DNA of 64,000 nucleotides, taken from the NCBI RefSeq assembly GCF_037126465.1, contig NC_088201.1:190118031-190182030 (forward strand), read 5' to 3'. This document shows, one piece after another, positions 1 to 10,900 of this stretch. The stretch comes from Ornithodoros turicata (Eukaryota > Arthropoda > Arachnida > Ixodida > Argasidae). Every line of letters begins with the position of its first letter. The stretch's first letter is position 1. The translations under genes and the position numbers were made by a program. Below the pieces are notes generated by a model. The model did not search any database. It was not told the DNA's origin and was given only the letters and a program-made list of their open reading frames with translations.

Positions 1-2087
1 CTGAAACAATAAAAACAAAACAGCACAGAAATTGTCTTTACATTTCATTTTTGCAGTACTGTACGTTTTCTGGTAAAGGTAGGCTTCGGTATCATCGTAC
101 CTATTGACAGGACCCGAAAATGCAGTACTGGTAAATCACGTAGCGTTGACAGGGCAAGTGACTGTTAGAGGTCACATTTTCCTATTGAGCACTCGCATTT
201 GAAGCGAGGTCAAACTACCTCTTGGAGTTCGCGACATCCCCTCAACACAACGTTAACATTACTGCCATCGGTCTGTGTGATCCACAGGGCTGAAAAAAAG
301 AAAGAAAAGGACATCGAGATGTTTATTTTAAAAAAAATCTAATCAATCGAATTTATTTTGTTTAAATCTGATTGATTTGATTTAATCAACTCCTTTAGGT
401 CTCCATCATAACTGACTATTTTCTTCATAATAGTGAAGTACGAGGGCGTCGTAAGCATTCGTGGGTACATATCATTAAATGTACACCGCGTGACACGTAA
501 GATTTCCTTGGATTAGGTATACTATCAACTCAAAGTACCAAACAAACAAAATGTTTTAGACAAAGCTTCGCGAATATGAAATAATCCTCAGTGTTTTTTA
601 CGCAACACGAAAATTGTTCACATCTTGTGCGCTAACAAACTTAATGTACGGCGCAAAATATTAGGACTTCATTATTAAGGTTTTAAGGTAACTCGTTGGA
701 AAATAATGAGTTAATAAGTGCATCAATGGATGCATGGGAAATAATGCATCCGAACTTGGCCGATGCAACGATGAGCTATTGGCCTGAGTGTTGTTGACTG
801 ACATATCTTGCGTGAAAATCTACTCCAATTACTGTTTTGGAATGACGGTGAGGAATAAAACCTGATATTTTACGCTCTACATTGTGGAGCCCTCTAAGCC
901 TCACGGAGTAATTTCCTTTACAGGAAAAAATATGTGGCAAAAAATCGCAATTAAAATCAATGATAAAATAAGATGATTTAAATCACACAACCCTGGGGAT
1001 CAGCTTCCGTCTCAGGAAACGTCCACGCCTTGCTCTAAAGGACGGCTGTCGACGAATAACCAGCGAGTGGTTGTGGCAGGGATAGAACCCAACACATCTC
1101 TGATTGCCTATCATTCCAAGGACATGCCTCTAGGTTAATGAACATCCAGCATGGACAAACGAATGTAAACTTAAAGAAGCTAGGTTTGGTACGCAGTTCG
1201 TGACGAACACTCGATGCGGCACACATACGTATAAGTTATCACAGGTAGGAGTACCTCAGTTTTGCACCGGAACAAACTCGCTTGAACTGTTGACGGAATT
1301 TAGGCGTGCGACAAGATGTCAATACGAATATCCGCCGCTGCTAGTTCAGGACATATTAGAAGATGAAGAGCGTGCGTGGTATTTCCATTACAGCCCCAGG
1401 GAGCAGTTTCCTGTAGCTTCACTACAAAGGCGTGATACGGGCATTGAGAGGCACATTACCGTGACATCGGATAAAGCGCCCACATCTAGGATGGTTCAGG
1501 GAGAGTCACACTATGAGGACTGAAAGTGTGGCACTTTCGATTACTTACATCCCATATATTGTAGGAGTGATGTTCAGGTTCGCAATAGGCGACAAGGAAA
1601 AAATAAAAAACCACAACAGCAAATTTGCGGTCCATCTTGAGTGCTATATAGCGAATGCTGATGTAGCGTTGATGGTTCATCGATATCCTGGGCATTTATA
1701 CCCAGTACAAGCCATCATGTGACCGGATAGGGGGGATACGTTTATTGCTAAAAGGTCAGCCTGACCACAGGTCGGCTTGTTATTTCTTCGAAAAATATAA
1801 CAGAAAGAGAAAGCAAAACAAATATTTAGATAATGAGGGTTGCGCGAAGTGTAGATGAATTGAAAGGCTGTTGGATCGGAAAGGCTTCGTCATAAACACA
1901 TGGGTTTTGACAGGGTACAGTGAAAGAGCTCGCTCCGAAGATTCCTCAAATTCCACGGAACACTTTTTTACTGGGTAATGATCCCACGTACTAGAAAGGG
2001 TAAACGCATTCACAATCACTTGTCGGCATCCTGTTGGCTGCAGTGCAGGTTATGCGCGCACAGAGCTCACATGAGGGAGGTGGTGGG
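1..2087. other. AT-rich stretch, no gene recognised
   Basis: Only short, overlapping open frames on both strands occur here. None has recognisable motifs or a splice-consistent extension. The first kilobase is AT-rich with short A and T runs. No terminal repeats or tRNA-like structures were found. Confidence 0.5.
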
Positions 2088-2238
2088 CCAAGCAGCACAA
2101 TGTACTGAAAGTCGAGTGCAAGAGAGGTGGGCGGGTAGGTGGAAGGCCTTGAACAGACTTGTGAAACTAAAGAACATTGATAAGACACATACCGTGCACC
2201 CCTATGTCACTCGACTTTCAGTACATTGTGCTGCTTGG
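2088..2238. mobile_element. Small MITE with perfect 31-bp inverted repeats
   Basis: Positions 2088-2118 and 2208-2238 are perfect inverted repeats of 31 bp around an 89-bp centre. They begin with CCAAGCAGCAC, the same terminus seen on the palindromic relics at 3.1, 3.5 and 5.0 kb. It is best read as a complete miniature member of that DNA-transposon family. A convincing target duplication was not resolved. A transcript would fold into one long hairpin. Confidence 0.6.
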
Positions 2239-3115
2239 GGTTTGAGCTACACGAGGCGAACAGGAGAGCTACACACACAAACACACAGGAAGGCGTCGAC
2301 GTGATTAACCATGTGCCAGAAACATTAACAACGCCAAACAAAGACCATTCCACACGTCAAAAAGAACGGGGGGAAAAGTACCGCTTGCAACATACTTGTT
2401 TAAAACCGACAGCAAGCGGTTTATCATGTCTGAAGTCGTTCCAGGTGTTAGAAGATCGTTTCTTCCGACTAATAGACTTGAACAGCATTTGGTCCACCCT
2501 CAAACACAAGAATGATATATAATATACAATTGCTTCAGAGGCGACCAAGCCTGTACGAGCCGCTGCACCTTTGCTAGATTTCAGGTAAATGTGTCGCAAC
2601 TCGCAAGCAGTACATTGAAAGTGAACGCGAACGATTGCTTTCTTTCGAGGTTTTCTCGTTACCTGTAACTTATAGTGATCGTGGTTCGCTCCCCTTTAAT
2701 GGCCATTTTACGCTTCGAAAATTCTCGTTGCATAATAAGAAGTGATACGATGAGGGCAGCCTTACATAGTGTCTATGGGGGGGGGGGGGGGACATTCCAT
2801 TTTCGCTTTCCTTTGCTTTTCAGAAAAAAATGCTTGATCTGCCAAACGCTGCACGCGTATAACACACCTACGAGTACGCATCTATGTTGTTCGCGTAGTT
2901 TTCTTAAATAGAAGGTCTATATGAAATAAAAATATACATTTTGTACGCCAGTATTAACGTAATATAATGGGGTAGGCGTTGCGAGAAGCACAATAAACAC
3001 CCAATATATCTCTTCTACAGCTTATCCTTCACTCTCCATCATTGTGTGTTGACAGTTACACAACAGTTACACGACTGCCACATTAATTAAGTTCACTCTA
3101 ACTTCAGGGCATGTT

Positions 3116-3330
3116 CCCAGGCAGCACACCGATGTTGGGCTGACAGCGGCCCAGTGTTAGTTTGCCGACACCAATCATGTCGGCCCAACATCCGTTTTGA
3201 AACATCCCCCGAGGTCGGGCTGACATCACAGCTGTACACAGGGCCGATGTCACAATGAGGCAGTGGGCCGATGTCAGTTGTGGATGAGCGACCGATGGCG
3301 GGCCGATACCTCTGTGATCCTGGCTCTCGG
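3116..3330. mobile_element. CCCAGGCAGCAC-ended DNA transposon relic
   Basis: The sequence opens with CCCAGGCAGCACACCGATG and then repeats short motifs of the type GGCCGATGTC and GCCGACA in both orientations. Composition and terminus match the copies at 3468, 4130-4850, 4996 and 28,010. It has no coding capacity. The right boundary is approximate. Confidence 0.45.
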
Positions 3331-3467
3331 AGGATCCGCTGCCTTTTGCCGCAGTTTGGGACGACACGCGACTAACCAGTGGATAATCATATATGTGGAC
3401 TCTGCATTACGTATAATTTGTGAGATGTACCAGAAGTGTGTGAGCTACCTGTGCTAAAATTGTTTAT

Positions 3468-3645
3468 CCCAAGCAGCACCCCGATGTGCTCCTGCCGACA
3501 CCCCCGATATCAGCCCATCATACACTTTGCAACACCGCAAGAGTTGGGCAGATATCGGGTCAGGATATTGGTCCGATATCATTTGGACATGCTGACGATG
3601 TCATTTCGACATGCTACCGATTTGTGACCGATGTTGTGCCAACAT
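3468..3645. mobile_element. CCCAAGCAGCAC-ended DNA transposon relic
   Basis: It starts with CCCAAGCAGCACC and contains the same alternating GCCGATGT and GATATCGG words as the neighbouring copies. It ends near GTGCCAACATAA. It is non-coding, and the right boundary is approximate. Confidence 0.4.
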
Positions 3646-4129
3646 AATTTTGTATTTGTATTCGTGTGTTGGCGATCGTAACTAAACGTTAGACTGGTTA
3701 TTTGCGACGAAACTATGTTTTATTTCTGCCATTATTTCTTACTCGTTCCATTTTCTGATGGTTTCCTTTGTTCCTCGTATTTCCCATGGTGGACAATGAG
3801 CGCGGCGTTACAGAAAGCAAGACGAAAAAATGTTTAAAAGCTCCTAGGACCGTACGTAGTGCAAGAAGCTTTCAAGAGGAACCGGCATTCCTTTCGAAGC
3901 GAAAACGGATACTACATATTTCATGTGTTACGAGCTTCCGCAAATTCGAGAGCCCTGCTCATCTCGGAATCAAAATGCTGTAGGTGACGTGTCTCAGTTT
4001 AATTCGCTTAAGCATACAAACGAGGCTCAAGTGAGGAATTGCTTCGATTAGTAACTCGACATCAACGTAGCGAATGTGTTTCCTGCTTGCTTTTGGCGCG
4101 GGACACCAAGTAAGTCGATGGAAAGCCAG

Positions 4130-4850
4130 TGTCAGCGTCATGACGTTGGCTTCGGTCAACATCGAGCCGCCATTGCCAACTTCAGTTGTATGTTGGTCGC
4201 AAGTTGGCAATGTCGGCGTCTTGTCTCTGGTTTCTATAATCATCAAGCCGACATTGTCAATCTCTGTGGGATGTCAATCCCAAGTTGACATTGTCAGCGT
4301 CATCTCGCTGGTGTCGGTCAACACCAAGCCGACATTGCCAACTTCAAAGTGATATCGGTCGCAAGTTGGCATTGTCAGCTACATGTACGTCGCTTATTTC
4401 AGTCAGCATTGTGCCGACATTGCCAACTTCAGTGTGATATCGGCCGCAAGTTGGCAGTGTCGGCTAGATGTCGCGTTTTTTAATCAACATCTAGCCGACA
4501 TTGCCAACTTCAAAGTGATATCAGTCGCAAGTTGGCATTGTCGATACATGTCGCTTGTTTCGGTCAACACCGAGCCGACATTGCCAACTTCAGCGTGATA
4601 TTGGTAGCAAGTTGGCAGTGTCGGCTAGATGTCGCGTTTTTCCATCAACATCTAGCCGACATTGCCAACTTCAAAGTGATATCAGTCGCAAGTTGGCATT
4701 GTCGGCTACATGTCGCTTGTTTCGGTCAACATATCCCCGACATTACCAACTTCTGTCGTACATCGGTCACAAGTTGGCAGTGTCGGGGATATGTTGGGCC
4801 GACATGCCCAACTTGCTGCTGATGTCGGCCCGATGTCATGTGCTACCTAG
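4130..4850. repeat. ~80-bp palindromic minisatellite in a transposon relic
   Basis: The word CCGACATTGCCAACTTC recurs at about 4329, 4414, 4495, 4575, 4655 and (diverged) 4736, a period of about 80 bp. Each unit also carries the inverse word AAGTTGGCATTGTCGG, so every unit is itself a hairpin. The array ends in CGGCCCGATGTCATGTGCTACCTAGG. That is the inverse of the family terminus and is shared with the copy at 28.3 kb. The array is probably an expansion inside a non-autonomous DNA transposon. Confidence 0.6.
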
Positions 4851-4995
4851 GTTAGCGCTACAGAAGGGAGTGAAAAAAAAAGGATCAGTACTAGCATTGT
4901 GACAAGTGATGGTCACGCACTGCATTTTTTAAATTATTAGCGTGAAGAGATGATCCAGTAGAGCTGGCAAGACAATTTCATTCGATAAACATAGG

Positions 4996-5185
4996 CCCAA
5001 GCAGCACACCGATCTTGGCCCAACATCGGCCCGATGTCTTCTTGCCAACATTCCCAATGTCGGGCCAATGTCCGCAGTGACACATTGCCCGGAGTTGGGC
5101 CGATGTCGGGCAGAGACGTTGGGCCGATGTCGGGCCCTGACATTGGGCCGATCGAACTTGATTTGTTCCCGATGTCATGCCAACT
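4996..5185. mobile_element. CCCAAGCAGCAC-ended DNA transposon relic
   Basis: It begins CCCAAGCAGCACACCGAT and is composed of GGCCCGATGTC and GGGCCGATGTC repeats like the copies at 3.1 and 3.5 kb. It is non-coding. The right boundary was set where these words stop. Confidence 0.45.
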
Positions 5186-5849
5186 GGCCTCTCAGACTTG
5201 CACCCGATGAATTTTTCCAATACAACTTGCTTAATTACTGTTGCACAAGCCACAAGAATAACACAACCACAAAGATGTTCAGAAAACACTTATATTTCTC
5301 TACTTGTTTAACCTTTCTTTCCGACCTCCCTCACGATCGCCAGCACACGTGAGATATCGTCCAATCTTTTAGGTGATCTCCTTATCAGACACAGGCTGCT
5401 TCAGGGTATCCATCCTCTTGTGGATAGCGCCTACAAACAAAACAAAACAATTTTTTTAATCATCCATCTCGGGTGCATACCAAACTTTACTGTTAGAATT
5501 CCCCAACCTCTTCAGGTTCTCCGGCGGTTTCAATGAAGTTCCCTGACTTTCACGACATAATGTAACATTGTTTTACACCGGAGACGGCAGGAAATACTAA
5601 TGGGAAAAGAGAATCCGACAGCGGCCCACTGTCCGGGCCACCATGGCAACTTCAAATAGACAATCTTCCCTTATACAGATAATTCCCCTAGACGTTAAAA
5701 TTCCCCAGTTTTCGAAGTTGGTAGACATGGTGTTAAGTATACATGTCACATAATTCACGTAACTGGGCAGATTAACATTTATCTGAATCGTCAACAGGTC
5801 ACAATTATGTACTGCTTCGGATATGCTTGCCTGAAATCTGGATTTTTCG
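5186..5849. other. Intergenic stretch, nothing recognised
   Basis: Only short chance frames are present. No repeat termini, tRNA-like elements or conserved motifs were seen. Confidence 0.4.
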
Positions 5850-5992
5850 GTTTTGCAGTTTTCTGCGGCCTCTGTGAAGGATTGTTGCAGGTAGTCAGTA
5901 ATAGACAGGTTCAGAGAGATCTACAGTACCTGTTTATTACTCATTACCTGCAACAGTCCTCCACGTAGGCCACAGAACGCTGGAAAACCTAG
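5850..5992. mobile_element. Foldback MITE
   Basis: The left arm (about 5850-5917) and right arm (about 5930-5992) are imperfect inverted repeats of about 65 bp. They share words such as GTTGCAGGTA / TACCTGCAAC and ACAGGT / ACCTGT, with a short centre. This is a typical foldback or MITE hairpin. Its family was not identified. Confidence 0.5.
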
Positions 5993-6065
5993 ATTACAGA
6001 CAAGCGTGTCCCAAGCAGTATACAAATTGGAAGGGTACAAAAAACGCATTATTACTAGAGACCAT

Positions 6066-7083
6066 CACTCAGAGAAAAATCTATACCTTTAGAGGTATAG
6101 ATCGCCTGCTCAATAACTTAGCCCTTCTTAGGTATTATTTTATACCCTGCTTACAGGTATAAAAAAATAGTCCTCAACAAAGGGCTATATGTCATACCTT
6201 TAGGGGTACAGCTCTATACCCCTGTGCGAGTCTGCACGAGTACCATCATGGTATTAAATCACAGGCATAGACATTTTTAGAGGAGGGAACTTGAACTATC
6301 ACCTTTGGAGGGAAGACAAGTTTTTGACATACACACACGTACTACAAACACACGCAAACGCATATGGTTGTTAAGTAGAAAGCAAAGCTTGTGCACATTA
6401 CTCCCCATGTAAAAAAAAATACGCAAAGATGGAGTTAAAAACTAAAGAAAAATTTCAAGGAGCAAGATCGCTCTGCGCAGTCATCAAGTCACGATATATC
6501 ACGATGACAGACATTGACAGAGCAACAAATACTTGACGACGACTGCAACGACTTGACAACGTGTGGAGCAGTTTTCTTCTGGTACGCAACTCTAAGGGTG
6601 AGGACATCTAGATTCAACATTCCGGCAATGTAGATATCATACAGCCATAAACTAACCATGTGGATTCAGATAGTACTGTACTAATGTCTGTGTTTCTTAA
6701 TCAAACATCCATTTAACTCAGCTGGTACCGTCACCAAAAACAAAATACTAATGATGTGATACAGCACGTTGCGGAAGTAAAGGTATAAAAAAGCCGTAAA
6801 GGTATAAAGAAACAGAAGGTATAGCAGCTTCATCTATACCGTGAAATGCATAGCCTCGTGATCTATTCCTGGTACAGGATATAAACGCGTGTTGGTGAGG
6901 TATAAATATGGTACGTTAGCATTCCTTTATACCTCTTTCATACCCTTGAGAAGCGTTGGAGGTATAAATAGGAGATTTGTTCCTCTTCTATACCATCCAA
7001 AGGTATATATCTGAAGCAGAAGGTATAAAAGGGGTATAAGAACACATTATTATACCTTATTTATACCTTTTTTTCTAACAGTG
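6066..7083. mobile_element. CACT...AGTG element with GGTATA subterminal repeats
   Basis: The left end reads CACTCAGAGAAAAA and the right end, inverted, reads CACTGTTAGAAAAA. Both are followed at once by copies of TATACC or GGTATA. More than fifteen GGTATA/TATACC words crowd the two flanks and are rare in the middle. CACT termini plus dense short subterminal repeats are the architecture of non-autonomous CACTA/EnSpm elements. No coding sequence is visible and no clear target duplication was found, so the superfamily assignment is tentative. Confidence 0.5.
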
Positions 7084-7957
7084 AGATCTTCAGACAAAAT
7101 GCGTATTGCCTGTATGTTAGTGCCTATATTGGGCTTTTTGAGTACAAATGCCTTTTTTGCGTGTACTTTTGCCTAATAGTAGCATATGCTTTTTACAGGT
7201 ATTTCTGTGTATTATTAGCATAATCTCCAATGTATAAGCCTACCACTGCCACTATCTGCAAACAGGACACTGTTCAACAAACAATGGACATCTTTAGCTA
7301 AATGGTAAAGGAGCATTGGGTATCATGCTGCATGTGGGCGAGGGAATGCTGTCACTCCTTGTGTTAAGTTGTGACTGAGAATTTTGATTTTCGCACCTGT
7401 ACCCTTTTTTTGTTAAGCATTCCTCCGTGTCTTGTAGCTTCAATTTCTGGGCTTTTGTGTGTGCATTGTTTGCCATAACCCTTGCCTGGTTCGTATCAGT
7501 CACAGGAATCTAATGGTACATTTTGTGACGCAAATCTGGTGACTAGATTTATTCACAACAGGGTACGGGGTGCACAGCATTAACGTGGGTTCCCCGGATG
7601 ACGTGTAACATCGGTAATGATTCCGTGGACACCTACATAGGTAAATTGAAATCGACGTGTTCCCGGTACAGTGATAAAGCTAGCATGAGCATATTAGTTA
7701 AAATTAGGAAGTACCAAGATATCGTGATTGCAATTAGTCATTGTTAGCAATGTCGGCACTTATAGGACCTAGGGAAAATTTATCCGAACCTGATTCCCTG
7801 GAGTAGGAGGTTTTATGGTGCCAACATGTGCCTATTTCAGGCTTCTTAGTGCTTATTTTAGGTGCTAAAACAGCATTTTGACTACCTGAATATCTGGTCT
7901 CCATTACCAAAGCCTCTTTTGCAGCTGAAGTATCTGTCACTTGACTAGGCTACTTAT
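7084..7957. other. Flank and 3' region of the DUF4806-like gene, nothing recognised
   Basis: No motif-bearing frame is present between the end of the GGTATA element and the last exon of the minus-strand gene. Confidence 0.4.
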
Positions 7958-10900
7958 TCATGACACAAGTAAAAAGGCGCGAGCCTTTAAACGCCTTTTT
8001 TCCGTTACGCCCTCAACAGTCATTAGCTGCTGAAGCGACTTCCTTGTGCACGCCTCCATGATGAGGCGCACGACATCATTCAGTGTGCTGCCCCCATGTA
8101 CAGCAAGGCGATCCACCTGGAACAAATGAAAGTGCTCACTAAGTGTGACAGTTCCAATTCTTAAAATGTGTGCTCCAGTTTTGTCCAATAGACTTCTACT
8201 TGTTTGTAAGCAAATGATATCAAATGCTACAACAGCGATGCAATTGTGGTAGACCGGCACTAGCTGCACAGAACTAGAATGTTGTCTGCCAGACATCATG
8301 GCTACATCCGAGGGACATTTGTCTGATCGATGTCTATTATTCCAATAACGTACCAGGTTCTTTCGCAAAACGCTGTCCTGTAGCTTGTCCTCGAGGATGT
8401 CCCACTGTTCAACAGTGGATAGTGGCTTCTCCAGAATGTCATCGACGTCCGCTGTCGAGTCTCCTGATGACGGTGGGGCGCTGCCTTGCTCCAACGCAGC
8501 CACCCTCCGGGTGAGGTCCCTTATGTCTCCCTTGATTTCAAGCAGCAGCCTGAGCGACTTTTTCATAAACGCTGTGAGGGAGAGGAAGCATATAGATACA
8601 CAGCTTATGTGTGTAGCACATAAGAACAGATACAAGATGTGACAACCTAACGGGTGCTAGTAAAATCCATTTCTCAATTAATGCCTCTTCCTCTTCCCCA
8701 CTACCCAGAACACTGCTTGGCCATGCCATCAGAAAAATATAAGATAGTTCATCCAGCCCGGTGATCGGAAGGCAGTAAGCATTTTTTCTCAGCACCAGGG
8801 GTGCCACAAATGAGGGGTCCCACTAGCCCCTTCACCCAAGACAAGGAAATTATTGCAGGGGAATGCCATTTGCTTTGCTAGTTAACTACAGTAGACTCAC
8901 GTTAATTCAAACTCGGTTAATTCGTATTTTTGGTTAGTTCAAATAAAATCCAAGTTTTTGTTTGGCCCAGTATGTTTTTAATACATCTGGAAGCCGCTTA
9001 ATTCGAACCGCGCCAGTTAATTCGTACATTGTGGCCTCTGAGATAGGTGCCGCCGAACCACTGTTTAGCAGTGTGAAAATTGAAATGTTCCGATGTGGCG
9101 TGAGACGCAGTAATTTCATAAACATAGGCCATTGTTCACAATTCCATTCAAAGTTGCTATGGCAGACAGAGGCTTCACAATTTCCAAAACAAGGAAGGAA
9201 GCAGGGAAGCAGTGCATTGGTTATTAAGCTGGCAGAAGCACATTTATCATATTGCGTACCGAGATACTTATAAATGTACTTTCTGAAATGATATACCTTG
9301 AGTGATGTGTGTCAGTGACTGGCAGCAAAAACGATAACACATATACAGGGTGTCCACGCTAAATGTGAACAGGACCTCTCATAACTCGACCTGCCACGGA
9401 AAAACTGATGCTGTTGCTTGAACACTTGTGTAAGAAACAGGTGCTGCATAGCAAGATCTACGTGTTTCTTACACAAGCTTCTCAGGAAACGCATCAGTTA
9501 GCCTATGACAGCACATCAATTCGGAGATCCCGTTCCCATTTAGCATGGACACACTGTATGTATATTTTGATGGATTGCTGATAATTCAAACAAAGAGTGG
9601 TGGTCCCCTCAAAACTGAATTAATGAGAGCCTACTGTACTATACCCCCCCCCCCCTTGGAAAAGTCCCTGCTGCATCCTGCCCGGCACCCTTACATTTGT
9701 GACGTTCCAGAAGTCCGAGCTAGAGCTACTGAGTAGTGGAAGAGTATTCTGGCCATTTACAGCCTCCGCTGCATCTGATTTGAGGCCGACCTAGCTGCTA
9801 TACAACTGATTTCTTGTGTAGTTCATGCGAGCACATCTCAGACAGTGTTTTTGGGATGCGGTGGTACACTTAAAAACTAGCCTCTACAGCATACCAAGGA
9901 AGTACTTTTTGAAATCCACGAGAAAAAGTTTCCATTTCTGAGCTATGGTTTGCATGATGGTAGATGCCATGAGGTCACCCTCCCGGGCATGTTCCGCAGA
10001 TACGCACTGATTAACAGGGCAAAATTAACTGTGGCATATATGCGATTTATACGTGCAAAATTGCTTGCTTCCTGAGTTTACTGATGATCCGTGCTCTATT
10101 TACGTTTTTGGCCGATACCCGCCTGCATCAAACAGAGAAAATGTGACGAAACGACGAATGGTCACACAGACAACACACTCTGAGGAAACATTAGTTTCGC
10201 AGCAACAATACTTTCTGAGGCTGATCTGAAGCGGTTGAGTCTTCACAGTTTCGATTATAGTTGGAGATGGAACCGTCCTTATCGGTGATGTTTTTTTCAA
10301 AAACTGGGCATAAACACGTTATTTCGTTGGATGCCAAGGATGATTTTCCTATGGTGGAATGCAATGTAAACGTGGAAGAGTGCACTGAAAATCTAGACTG
10401 ACTCACCACTCAGGTCTACGTCTGCGCCTTCTCCCACTTGACTGTTGGCAATGGTTACCCTTGGCAGCCCATCTTAGAGGGAGACACATGCATGTGTTAC
10501 AAAACATTAGTTGTTGATGGAACACACACAGGTACAAGTACATTCGTGCACAAGTACTGGGAAAACTTACATTGCACTGGAGACCGAGCTTCCTGGCTGC
10601 TTCCATGACTCGTGTATGGTGACCGGGCGCGAGGGCTTTGCACTGTTGGAAATGGAAGTACAATTTATAATTTTGGGCAATAAAATCCATCAATCATGTT
10701 TGTACATGCCACGAGCTGCGCGAACAGATTTTCCATGTATTTTTTAAACCAGGGAACTTACAGTGATCTATGGATGGCACATCCTTACTGCTGCATGAGC
10801 GACCTTGGGATCCTTATCAGGACAGAAACAAAATAACCTTGCAGGTCATAAACTCACATCAATGAAAAATTCCTCATGCGTGTTCCCACAAGCAACCATA

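Noticed and set aside
10212..10384. Ninth internal exon of the DUF4806-like gene
   Set aside because: It is open and has an acceptor, but it would leave a 22-bp intron from the preceding exon and its donor is in the wrong phase for the next exon. It is kept only as a possible alternative exon.
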